A stretch of 64,000 bases of DNA from Acanthopleura granulata. Lineage: Eukaryota; Mollusca; Polyplacophora; Chitonida; Chitonidae. A program made the translations under genes and the position numbers. The DNA lies in assembly GCA_016165875.1 (NCBI GenBank), contig JABBOT010000022.1:6363217-6427216 (forward strand), written 5' to 3'. How positions within the stretch are numbered: position 1 is the stretch's first letter; the number at the start of each line of letters is the position of its first letter. The notes beneath the pieces are model-generated. The model saw only the letters and a list, made by a program, of their open reading frames with translations. It ran no database searches and was not told where the DNA came from. Of the stretch, positions 31,701 through 39,454 are shown piece by piece.

Positions 31701-34241
31701 CTTAGCATAATAAATAAACAAAGTAACTCCGAAGAAATTCACTTTGACTACCCAATATGTCAACTTTAACGAAGGCATCTTCTGGAGATATGAGCCATGT
31801 GAGACACGCTATAGATGTATATGCACAAGCATGCAATAGGCTTTCAGAAGAGCACAGTGAAATGTCTAATGAGGATAAGCATGGTAACAAACATTTATGG
31901 TGTTGTTTTAGAGTGAACTGAATGGGTTTAAGAGTATCAACAAAGGATTATAGATGTTGTGTGTGATGACACAACAGTATCCCTCTTAGCATTTATTAGC
32001 AGTCATTTGTCAGTAATTACAGAAGAGGGTACAAAACATGAAATAGGAATAGATAATTAACAGTTACAAAGCAGTGCAGGTGCATGTGAAATTTATACAT
32101 GAATATCTGTACACAGCAGAACACATCTATAGAAGACATCTAAAATGAATGATAGGATTTCAGTAAAGCAAACATTTTGCTATGCTCTTCTCCAAACCTA
32201 TTAATCGTACGCTTTGCATATATATCAATAACGTACATCAAATGGCACATATCTGTCGATGAATGCTTCATTAAAGCCGACATATTGAGAGCGTCAAAAA
32301 TTAATTTCTTCAGAGTTACGTGTCTTATTTATAGCAGCCTTCCACGTTGATCTGCTGGATCATTTACCACACCAGTTGTGTTCTGAACGTTTTCAAAGTC
32401 TTTGACCTTTTCTTTTGATCTAATGAAGGGAAACAAGGGAACGAAAATACATTTGCCTCTGCCAAAATACAGGCCACAGCACAAACAAAACAACCATGTC
32501 TTTTATAAAAATGGGGCTGATAATATTTTTCTAGATGAACTCTTACATCACAAATATACAAATCAGGAACACAGCCCTTAGGAGTGGAATGAACTGAAGT
32601 TTTCACATTTACTTACTCTCACATCGTCCACTAATTTCCTGGCTGCCCTCGGCGCAGACACACTGGTATGAGCCAACTGTATTCACACAGTTAAATGTTG
32701 GTTTACACTTTCGAGTGCTGGTTGCACAGTCATCAATATCTGGAAAACATGAACATTTGTCTTGATGCTCCCTATTGCTTAATAGTGAGTTCGTGGGGAT
32801 CTTTGTAGTATGAAGCCAGGAAAAGTAATAGATGTGAGCTCGTGAAACTGTTTGTAGTATTAAGCCAGGACAACTGATGGATGGGGAGCTCGTGGGACTT
32901 TTTGTAGTATGAAGCCAGGACAACTAATGGATGAGGCGCTCGTGCGGGGTGTTTGTAGTATGAAGTCAGGACAGCTAATGGATGGGGAGTTGGTGGGGCA
33001 GTTCGTAACATGAACCCAGAGCAACTAATGGATGGGAAGTTTGTGGGGCTGTTTGTAGTATGAACCCAGGACAACTAATGGATGAGGTGTTCGTGAGGCT
33101 GTTCGTAACATGAATCCAGGATATCTACCGGATGGGGAGTGCGTGGGTGTATTCCTTACATGAACCCAGGATAACTAATGTAATATGAAGCTTACATCCG
33201 TATCCATAGAAAAACATAAAACATACATGTATGTGTGTGTTTTTCCATTGTTACGCACTCATACCTTTGCATTTAATGGCGTTGTTTCCGGATTTTTCAT
33301 ATTCCTCGTATCCTTTCAAGCACACACATAAACTCGGAACTTCCGACCCCTGTGGGTAGCAATACACGGAATTCTCGTTACATGGGTGTGTTTCCCTTCG
33401 GTCATCGCAACCTGTAATATTGAAATTACGGTATGATACCTTAGGTATAACTATCAAGTGGTAGGGAGTCGAGATCACAACACAACCTGTTTCTGTTTAC
33501 GTGAAGGTTATAGATGGTTTGGGATGAAATTATATACACAGCTGGGTGTTGAGGCAGGTTTCGTGCATGGCTGGTTTTGTAACCAGATTATAGTGTCATT
33601 TATTCCCGGAGTGTTTCTTTGATTTCAGGTTCAAATGAAGCACACAACAAAACTTAAATTTGAGTCGCGTTTGTCCTTACATGCATCCGCTTGTCGAGTG
33701 TGAGACATTTAACCCAGTTCTGCATTTGTGAACAAAATCTTACTAAACTGGTCAACGATGAGTATGTTCACAAGCAACACTGCTGCTAATCACCATGCTG
33801 AAAGGGAACGATGTAAAACCGTCATCAGCGTTATTCTTGTATACACTGAATTATTTCATTCTAGTGACAGTTTCAGAGCATATTTATGCTGCTGGTGTCC
33901 AACAATATAGACTCTGATATCTTGGCCAACAGCCTTGCTCTCTCCCCAGCAGGCCGGGAAGCCCTTTCCCACTCCGAGGTTTCTTTTTGGTCTTTAAGTT
34001 AGGAGGATTGCCAGGTACCCGCCAAGGGGAAGTTGTATCATCTCGTACATAAACGTGACCTTGAATTACTTGACTCAAAAACTTCTTATCGGATAAAAAT
34101 ATAGTAGACATATCTGACGGACATCCCAGACACTCTGTACATGAACATGTCCAAGAATGAAGACAAATTATATGGCTTACCTGGCAGGCAAAACGCGGCG
34201 CTCACAAATAGAGATATAAAGAGAGCTTTTATCGCCTTCAT
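19715..34241 (-). CDS. secreted, probably GPI-anchored EGF-repeat protein
   Basis: Seven exons join in frame: 34241-34181, 33411-33265, 32739-32617, 31466-31341, 30747-30622, 23582-23442 and 19797-19715, about 268 residues. Every junction is phase 1, the usual phase of shuffled EGF exons. The order is signal peptide (1-20, MKAIKALFISLFVSAAFCLP), non-calcium EGF, calcium-type EGF (DIDDC), non-calcium EGF, calcium-type EGF (DNDEC), and calcium-type EGF with only four Cys (DVDEC). A Thr/Pro/Ser-rich stalk follows, then a C-terminus with SSGS, a short spacer and the hydrophobic end TTVWLLLTAYYVAM. That end fits a GPI signal, although a tail-less membrane anchor is possible. I cannot name an orthologue. 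Large introns hold arrays and a pogo-like element; further exons may hide at 24.4-26.7 kb. Confidence 0.78.
21168..23375 (+). mobile_element. pogo-like DNA transposon, nearly whole but decayed
   Basis: It lies in the last intron of the EGF gene, opposite in orientation. Subterminal motif GTGAAGTTGGCCA occurs at 21168 and 21538, with a variant at 21186 and GGTGAAGTTGGT at 21559. The inverted form GGCCAACTTCAC lies at 23364-23375 on the right. Between them is a transposase pseudogene in the usual order. Exact ends and the TA target duplication are not clear. Confidence 0.7.
21720..23340 (+). pseudogene. pogo/jerky-like transposase pseudogene
   Basis: Start MPRKYIPKPGYRR at 21720, then a psq-type helix-turn-helix (LEEFIQNGMSQRESSKKFGI). 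After a stop at 21981 come the CENP-B-type second DNA-binding part (DDWVRSFVRRHRDKL) and, in another frame, the DDE domain: NYEETTLCDNPGGKR, YRAKHLMNTWTEKCP and SKSGWFDALCFSDWF. More frame changes lead to EEHNIAFICPP and GFRKTGIKPI (pogo end motif). An acidic Ser-rich region follows (22870-23220), then a truncated C-terminal domain with RLLHYVGEV, the same as in the 11-13 kb copy. At least three breaks make it inactive. Confidence 0.85.
23442..23582 (-). CDS. EGF gene exon 6: truncated calcium-type EGF and stalk
   Basis: Acceptor CTTCATTATCTAG, donor GCCG|GTTAGT, 141 nt, phase 1 at both ends. The domain starts DVDECRDQRRCKAG and has a CVNNEGSYYC core but stops after the fourth Cys. It is followed by TVTTAKPTEPQIESDT, a likely O-glycosylated linker. 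Loss of the last disulfide is unusual for this fold. Confidence 0.78.
23583..24400. other. EGF gene intron, nothing recognised
   Basis: AT-rich intron sequence with no repeat or exon I can support. Confidence 0.4.
24484..25125. repeat. 39-bp minisatellite, 16 copies, open in both directions
   Basis: The unit is GGTGTGGTGCTGGTGATGGG plus TGTATTTAAATGTGATGGA, 39 bp, 16 copies without an indel. Copies differ mainly at one site (AAATG or AACTG). On the minus strand, the sense of the EGF gene, it encodes a Thr/Pro/Ser-rich 13-residue unit (PPSHLNTPITSTT), mucin-like. An AG acceptor at 25134/25133 would put it in the phase-1 frame. However, the only donor-like GT after the array (24416) leaves phase 0, which does not fit the next EGF exon. 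Coding status is therefore open. Confidence 0.9.
25364..25634 (-). mobile_element. full-length V-type SINE
   Basis: The best-preserved copy. On the minus strand, head GTGGCTCAGTTGGTTAGCGC, B-box-like GAGTTCATGTCC, core CGGCCGTACGTGAGATGGTC, GGGCCCTGCCAGG and end TATAAGTGAAATATTCTTAA with an AAATAAATAAAT tail. The A and B boxes imply polymerase III transcription of the source gene. Confidence 0.85.
25640..27300. other. EGF gene intron with one weak exon candidate
   Basis: Mostly AT-rich sequence. On the minus strand an acceptor GTTTGACACAG at about 26650 opens GDEASVVAVTFKVSS and LPPGLSLIAIPL, in the gene's phase 1, but I see no good phase-1 donor. Nothing else recognised. Confidence 0.3.
27302..27716 (+). 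repeat. dispersed direct-repeat element, copy A (Y-X-Y)
   Basis: A Y segment (GAGGCC...GTGTGCCAACTAT...CTCTGTGCTGTAGTC, about 100 bp) is followed by X (GGGATTCTGCTGGTGG to AGAATAAAACC, about 260 bp). A second, shortened Y ends at 27716. X and Y recur at 37.8-39.5 kb in the same order, so this is a repeat family with flanking direct repeats. There is no coding sequence. Confidence 0.7.
28040..29215. repeat. degenerate 37-bp minisatellite
   Basis: The unit is about 37 bp, of the type TCATGTGTGAACCACAGTGG plus ACATTTTGGTGAAAGGT, roughly 30 copies with many substitutions and small indels. It lies in the large EGF gene intron and abuts a second array of the same period but different sequence. Confidence 0.9.
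29216..30621. repeat. 37-bp minisatellite carrying a 5' splice-site motif in each unit
   Basis: The unit is of the type GGATCCTTACCTTGACAGGT plus GTGTGTATCTGAGGAGT, about 38 diverged copies. In the gene's sense each good unit reads CTGTCAAG|GTAAGGATCC, nearly the same as the real donor of EGF exon 5 (TGCCAAG|GTAAGAATCC at 30622/30621), which sits at the right end of the array in register. The array appears to have grown from that exon-intron junction. Confidence 0.9.
30622..30747 (-). CDS. EGF gene exon 5: calcium-type EGF domain
   Basis: Acceptor CTCTGTCAG, donor CCAAG|GTAAGA, 126 nt, phase 1 to 1. Six Cys; start DNDECAASTSPC, core CINTVGSFKCECKSGY. The DxDEC start and the Asn before TVGSF are calcium-binding EGF hallmarks. 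Confidence 0.88.
30748..31340. other. EGF gene intron
   Basis: AT-rich. The only repeat is a four-fold 14-bp unit AGTGTAGAGATCAT at 31257-31312. Confidence 0.5.
31341..31466 (-). CDS. EGF gene exon 4: EGF-like domain
   Basis: Acceptor GCTTTTCAG, donor GAAG|GTAATA, 126 nt, phase 1 to 1. Six Cys in KCDYKIPCGGNSTYC, then GTCVCTKGF and a late Cys. It lacks the acidic start of calcium-type EGF. An NST sequon is present. Confidence 0.83.
31467..32616. other. EGF gene intron, nothing recognised
   Basis: AT-rich intron without repeats or exons that I can support. Confidence 0.45.
32617..32739 (-). CDS. EGF gene exon 3: calcium-type EGF domain
   Basis: Acceptor TGTTTTCCAG, donor GAGA|GTAAGT, 123 nt, phase 1 to 1. 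Starts DIDDCATSTRKC, core CVNTVGSYQCVCAEG; six Cys. Clear calcium-binding EGF consensus. Confidence 0.88.
32765..33185. repeat. 50-bp minisatellite between EGF exons 2 and 3
   Basis: The unit is about 50 bp (CAACTAATGGATGGGGAGTT, then GTGGGGCTGTTTGTAGTATG and AACCCAGGA), eight or so copies filling nearly the whole intron. Unit length is not a multiple of three. Confidence 0.9.
33265..33411 (-). CDS. EGF gene exon 2: EGF-like domain
   Basis: Acceptor AATATTACAG, donor AAAG|GTATGA, 147 nt, phase 1 to 1. Six Cys: GCDDRRETHPCNENSVYC, LCVCLKGY, IKC. Not the calcium type. Joins the signal-peptide exon to give Gly. Confidence 0.83.
33412..34180. other. EGF gene first intron
   Basis: No repeats or exons recognised. 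Confidence 0.45.
34181..34241 (-). CDS. EGF gene exon 1: signal peptide
   Basis: The ATG at 34241 is followed by two Lys and a hydrophobic core ALFISLFVSAAFC, a standard signal peptide, and donor CCAG|GTAAGC. Twenty codons plus one base, phase 1. Confidence 0.82.
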
Positions 34242-34327
34242 GCTGAACAGTTCAAAAGTCCTCGTTGCAATGTGGATGATATACATTTACTATGACGATT
34301 CACGCAAATCAAAACTAGGACAGAGTG

Positions 34328-34490
34328 TATGGAAGCCGGATGAGGACATCTCGAGGGTTGAGAACAGCGACATTCCATTCGCGCGCGCTTTGTACTGTCC
34401 TCGTGGGGGGAGCGGGACGAGCGGACGAGGATGGCACCATTCGCGCGGGGATGGTGACCATCCTCGTGCCGCGGTCCGCGACCTGTGATG
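34328..34490 (-). repeat. GC-rich foldback-like element, copy 1
   Basis: Its left 26 bp (TATGGAAGCCGGATGAGGAC plus ATCTCG) match, with one difference, the reverse complement of 37452-37477. The inside is GC-rich with blocks such as GGTGACCATCCTCGTGCCGC and CGCGGTCCGCGACC, unlike the AT-rich surroundings. It begins 87 bp upstream of the EGF gene ATG, so it may lie in its 5' untranslated region or promoter. Confidence 0.65.
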
Positions 34491-37195
34491 TGTTACCGGT
34501 GGATGGTGACTTATTCTGTTGAGAGCATAATCTAATCCTTCAACGAATCAAAGTGCTCCAATTGTCACATGAAGTCACTGACATAATCGCTTAAAATTTC
34601 AGGAATATTGGCTTCCTGCAAGTTCACTGATACACGGCCGATTGATAGCTTTCATCCATACTATAGCGTGCCAAGCAGCTAGAGAAGCCAACATAATATT
34701 TTGTTTGTCACATTTTGAGCACCCGCACAGACAGTGTAACAGCTCATACCCAGCAGGACGAACTTTACAAATCACGTCATCGTAGGTTATTACTAGTAAA
34801 TACAGGCTGCAAAATCTTTCACTTTTAAGAATTTTTATGTTCCATGAAACTTAAAATGCTAAATTAAAATACAGAAAAAGCATTTATTCTGAGTAACTGT
34901 CCAAGTCCAAATTTTCATTAAAATATGTGTTGGATTTCTGTGTTTGTACATTCCCAGGAAAAACAGTTAATAACTGTAGAGTGTTCACATATCAATGCAT
35001 AATTTTTGCCGTTTTCAATAAGGATAACTTTGTTCAAGCAACTCGGAACACAAATGGATAAAGTCTCTGAATCATGGGTAGTGTTTTGTTCTACACTGGT
35101 ACTAGCAGAGAGGTCGAAAATCGGTATGGCTTCACCGAGGATCGAAGTCGCCGCATTTTTCATCAATGTTTCCGCAAACGTCGAACATGATGGGAATGCT
35201 GCCTAGACTGAAAGTAATCGTGGTCTGTACCCTATGCCTTGTGAATGGGAATGTGCCTTTTGACAGTCAATGAAAAGTTAGGTTTTGTTCCATGCCAGTT
35301 AGTTTATATTAAGTAAAATTTTAGTGCTTAGGAAGGGGTTCGCTTGCTCCGCTCCCTCTTAACCACTAAAAGCAGGGGGTATGATAAGGTGCTGAACGTG
35401 CCCATGGCTAGCACTGTCCAGTGCAGACAGAAATGAATTAGTTTTTCTGTGACGACTGTCAATCATCAGTTAACCACAAAGCGGGGCATTGGCATTCAAG
35501 TTATCCGAACAAGTTATCGGACGTTACATATAGACTGTTGTTTGCTATCCAGCATTTAAAATTTTTCATTGACTTCTTGCTTTTCTTTTAACACCGTGAA
35601 ATTTGATGCAAGGTCTGTCTTGTTCTTTTCTAAAAATCTAATCAAGCTAATAATTCTCTACTTTACGTTTCTTTAAAATATAATTGTACACAGAATTGCA
35701 CGATGGAATTGCAGAATTCCACAGAATGTGAATATGATACCAGACGTGTGTATCATTGTTATAGTACAATAAGGAAAATAATTCTTTGAAGCAGGTCGAG
35801 TCCATACCGTCAGAGAGCTACCTGTGGGTAAAACATTTACTATGCATATGAGATCCATGGGTATTTTCATTAACTCTTTAGTTTTTAAAACGTTTAATTA
35901 TACATGTATGATATTATTACAGATTTGCGTATTTAAAACAAAAACACGGTTCGTGGAAATGACAGGACAGTCTCGAAACCAGGATCTCTTAGCCCATTCC
36001 ATTTTATTAGCTAACCTCTTCACTAAACTCAACATATGATTACTAGGACGTGCATTCTGTACACATTAAGATGAAAGATGAGCCGTGCAAATCAAAAGAT
36101 AAAGTCATTGTTTTAACCATGAAGGAAGTGGATCCCAAAAAATATATTTATTACATGTATACACATCAAGCTCATTGAAATACAAGTCAGCAAGTTTTGT
36201 TCTGGGACTCCACTTCCTTCGTACTTAAATCGGAGCTTGAATAGAATCAAAACTGCATGAAATTGACAAAATTGAACAATGTGGCATTTACAGTTGATTA
36301 TCATTTTCACTGATTCAAAAATTTATACTTTATTGCAAAATTATGTACTCTCACGTATTATATGTGTCGAAATTAAAAGAAGTAATGTAGGGGAAAAAAT
36401 TCATAATCAATTCAGCGTACCCACAAGTGGCAGATTTCTCGCCTTATAATACCTCCTCCTTTTAATAACTTTGAACATGAGCTGTATTTCACTTGAAGTT
36501 TATCAAACAGGTTGGACAGTATTATGTTTATTTCGGTAAAGTGTTTTTTCTAACAACTACTACGATAGTGGAAATTGACATTTAACCGTGCTCCGTCGGC
36601 TAACATGAAACGCAGCAATTAAGTGTAAGCTGTGAGCTAATTGTTCCAAGTACGGAACACTCTTGTCACCTGAGACTACAGTAAGCCGCTAAGATTGTGG
36701 TTGAAACTTATATGTATAAAGTATATATCTAAATTTACAGTATGAAATGATCCAGACCACAGTTACAACACAATGATCTGGAAATACTTGGCAGTGTTCT
36801 TCACACATGTACCTGTTATGTTTAAAATTTTTAACATTAAAACTGTACACAGTTCATAAGTTATTACATGTTACATTGACTGTCAACTTGGAAGATTTAC
36901 GTCATAGCTTATAAATAGTTGATATATCCTAGCCCTCTGATTGGTCAGTCTTTCATAGCTTAAAAGCATGGGAGCCTCCATATCCCCATTCCGCAGCAAA
37001 ATAGTTCACACTTCAAACGAAGATAATTAGGCCACGAATTCAAAAGAGATTTTTCTAGTCTTTTCAATGAACAGCGCCTCAGTCATGAGTTGTGTTTTAC
37101 TTTAATATGCACTAACTACTACTTTAAAATCCAAAAACATGGATTACATTTTAGTAAGCCTCTCATAGACACTTTCTGTCAACGGATTGGACTCC
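34491..37195. other. intergenic, no gene recognised
   Basis: 2.7 kb of AT-rich sequence. Opposed small frames overlap at 34918-35206 but show no domain. Presumably it holds upstream regulatory sequence of the EGF gene. Confidence 0.4.
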
Positions 37196-37199
37196 AGAT

Positions 37200-37477
37200 G
37201 ACACAAGCTTTGATAGGTGGCGGGCAGCGCCCTGACCCGCCGCACGAGGAATGTGCCAATCGCCCGTGGATGACACCGTCCTCGTGTCGCGGGTCTCGAC
37301 CCGCCAGACCTGGGACAAAAGGACGAGGACGGTACCGTCCACGCTCGAACGGTGACCGTCCACGTCCCTTCATCCCTCGATTCGTGGGTCGAGGCCCGCG
37401 ACACGAGCACGGCACAAATCGTGCCGCAGGTCTCGACCACGTGGCGCAAGACGAGATGTCTTCATCCGGCTTCCATA
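37200..37477 (+). repeat. GC-rich foldback-like element, copy 2
   Basis: GC-rich island with inverted internal blocks (CGTCCTCGTGTCGCGGGTCT, GACGAGGACGGTACCGTCC, GTCGAGGCCCGCGACACGAG). Its right end shares the 26-bp terminus of copy 1 in the opposite orientation. Open frames on both strands are a by-product of composition. I propose a small non-autonomous element. Confidence 0.65.
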
Positions 37478-37849
37478 ACAGTGCACCAAATTAACAGAAT
37501 TGCTAATTAACGCGATTGTACATTGATTTGTCCTACTTGGAACTCCATGTGCTGCATATGGAGATGACATTTTAATTAGGATGTATTTGTTTTCGATAAG
37601 GAAGTATAACGTTCGTGGTAATATCAAATTTTATTTTGAATGTTTCCTTGTAGTGAAACGTTATAATTATATAGGATTTGTAATACTTCATGTTTAAACT
37701 ATGTCTCGGGTATAGAAGTTCTTGCCAACAATTTTTCCGCGATTTCAATCAGGGGCCCTTCGATATCTCGTCCAAGTTAACAAACGAGGTCGCGTAACTG
37801 AACAAGTTTTAGCAATGGCTGCTTTCCTCTGCTGGTAATCTGGGGAAAA

Positions 37850-37950
37850 TTGACAAGAGGCCGGATTTCACGGGTAGCCTTTGAGCATTCTTCATTTGTC
37901 ACACTTTCGCCGCTGCTCTGGTTTTACTCTCTATGCTGTAGCTTTTCGTA
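37850..37950 (+). repeat. dispersed direct-repeat element, copy B (Y segment)
   Basis: GACAAGAGGCCGGATTTCAC to CTCTATGCTGTAGC matches the Y segments at 27661-27716 and 39352-39450. It lies left of the 38.3-39.05 kb minisatellite, with X-Y on the right, so the three may be one composite. Confidence 0.65.
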
Positions 37951-38289
37951 CCATAAACCTGCCCCCTTTCCACGCCCTTCCTGAAAGTAAAATGTTGCTG
38001 AGGGAATTGTAAAACTCCCTTTTACAAAAAAAATTGTAAATTGTAGTCAGGAATTTTTCATATCTACAATACGGCCCCCTGAGTATTTACTTATAAACCT
38101 GTTTCGGGTCATAACAAAGACTTTAAAAATGGTACTTGTTGCTGCTTTGCTTGGCGCCCAGTGCTGGGAGGTTAGAAAAGGGAAACAGGGCCGGGTGTCA
38201 GTATAATGGGAACGGGTGGGGTGTCATGTCTGGTGTCTTTTGCATTCTGCTACTTTGGCGGCATGGACTCGCCCTGCCAAAAGAACTGA

Positions 38290-39050
38290 GAGGTCCTGTT
38301 ACATCAATTCCCCAACTGAGAGCTTCTGTTACATCACGCCCCACATCACACCTCCTGTTACATCACGCCCCACCCGATATAGCCTGTTACATCACGTTCC
38401 ACCCAAGAGCTCCAGTTACATCACGCCTTACTCCAGAGCTCCTGTTACATAACGCCCCCACCTCACAGGCCGCGTTACACCAGCCCCCACCTGAGAACTC
38501 CTGCTACATCACGCCCCACCCTAGAGCTCTCGTTACACAACGCCCCCGCTCGAGAATTGTTAGATCACGCTCCCAGCGGAGAACTCCTGTTACATCACGC
38601 CCCCACCTAAAAACTTCTGTTATATCACACCCCACCCGACAGCACTTGTTACATCACGCCACCATCTCACAGGTCTCACTACACCACGCCCCCACCCGAG
38701 AAATCCTGTTAAATCACACTCTCATCCGAAAACACCTGTTACATCACGACCCACCCGTGAGTTATACCATGCCCCTCAGCCAAAAGTTTCCGTTACACGC
38801 CCCTCCCCTGCCAAATCCCCAATACGCCCCCCCATACCTCCTGTTACATCACACGCAACCCGAGAACTCTCGTTATGTCACGTCCAACCTCAGAGCTCCC
38901 GTTACATGTATATCACTCCCCACCCGACAGTTTCGGTTACATTACGCCCCCAACATCAGAGTTCCCATTACCCCACGACCCCTGAGAATTCACGCTCCCC
39001 TTGCAAGGCTCCTCCCAGGAATTCCTGTTATATTACGCCGCAACCTGAAT
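38290..39050. repeat. CATCACGCCCC minisatellite, about 30 bp
   Basis: Units of 29-36 bp centred on TGTTACATCACGCCCCCACC, then GAGAACTCC, roughly 24 diverged copies. A 307-codon frame through it is low-complexity and has no start context or homology that I recognise, so I do not call it a gene. Confidence 0.88.
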
Positions 39051-39074
39051 TCATGGTGAGGGCTCCGCATTTAC

Positions 39075-39450
39075 ATCGTATTCTCACACAAGCCGGGATT
39101 CTGTTGGTGGACTAAGCATCCCCGAGGCCTGGTCCCTTTGTATTTCTTATGTTACCGTGTATATGTAGCAAATGTAATGACAACACAGCGTTTTGAGTAA
39201 AACTAGACCAGTGATGTCTACTATATTGCATTTAGAACGACTGCAATTTTCCCCTAGTTCTGCATATGCCCATGGTGCTAGTGGGTGTGTAAGTTGTTAC
39301 TTCCAGGACACTTACGTGAATAGCTAGAATAAAACCATTACTGAGATAACATGACACGAGGCCGCATTTCACGGGTAGCATGTGACCATTTGCCAACTAT
39401 TGCACTGTGGTGGCTACTCTGGTTTAGCTCTCTGTGCTGTAGTCTTTTAT
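39075..39450 (+). repeat. dispersed direct-repeat element, copy C (X-Y)
   Basis: The X segment (GGGATTCTGTTGGTGGACTA, CATCCCCGAGGCCTGG, GTAATGACAACACAGCG, AGAATAAAACC) and the following Y (GAGGCCGCATTTCACGGGTA to CTCTGTGCTGTAGTC) match 27405-27716 along their length. Confidence 0.7.
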
Positions 39451-39454
39451 ATTA

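Noticed and set aside
37090..37494. 134-codon plus frame and several overlapping minus frames
   Set aside because: All cover the GC-rich foldback element; open frames in several phases reflect low stop frequency in GC-rich DNA.
38136..39059. 307-codon plus-strand frame
   Set aside because: Almost entirely the CATCACGCCCC minisatellite; low complexity, irregular units, no domain.
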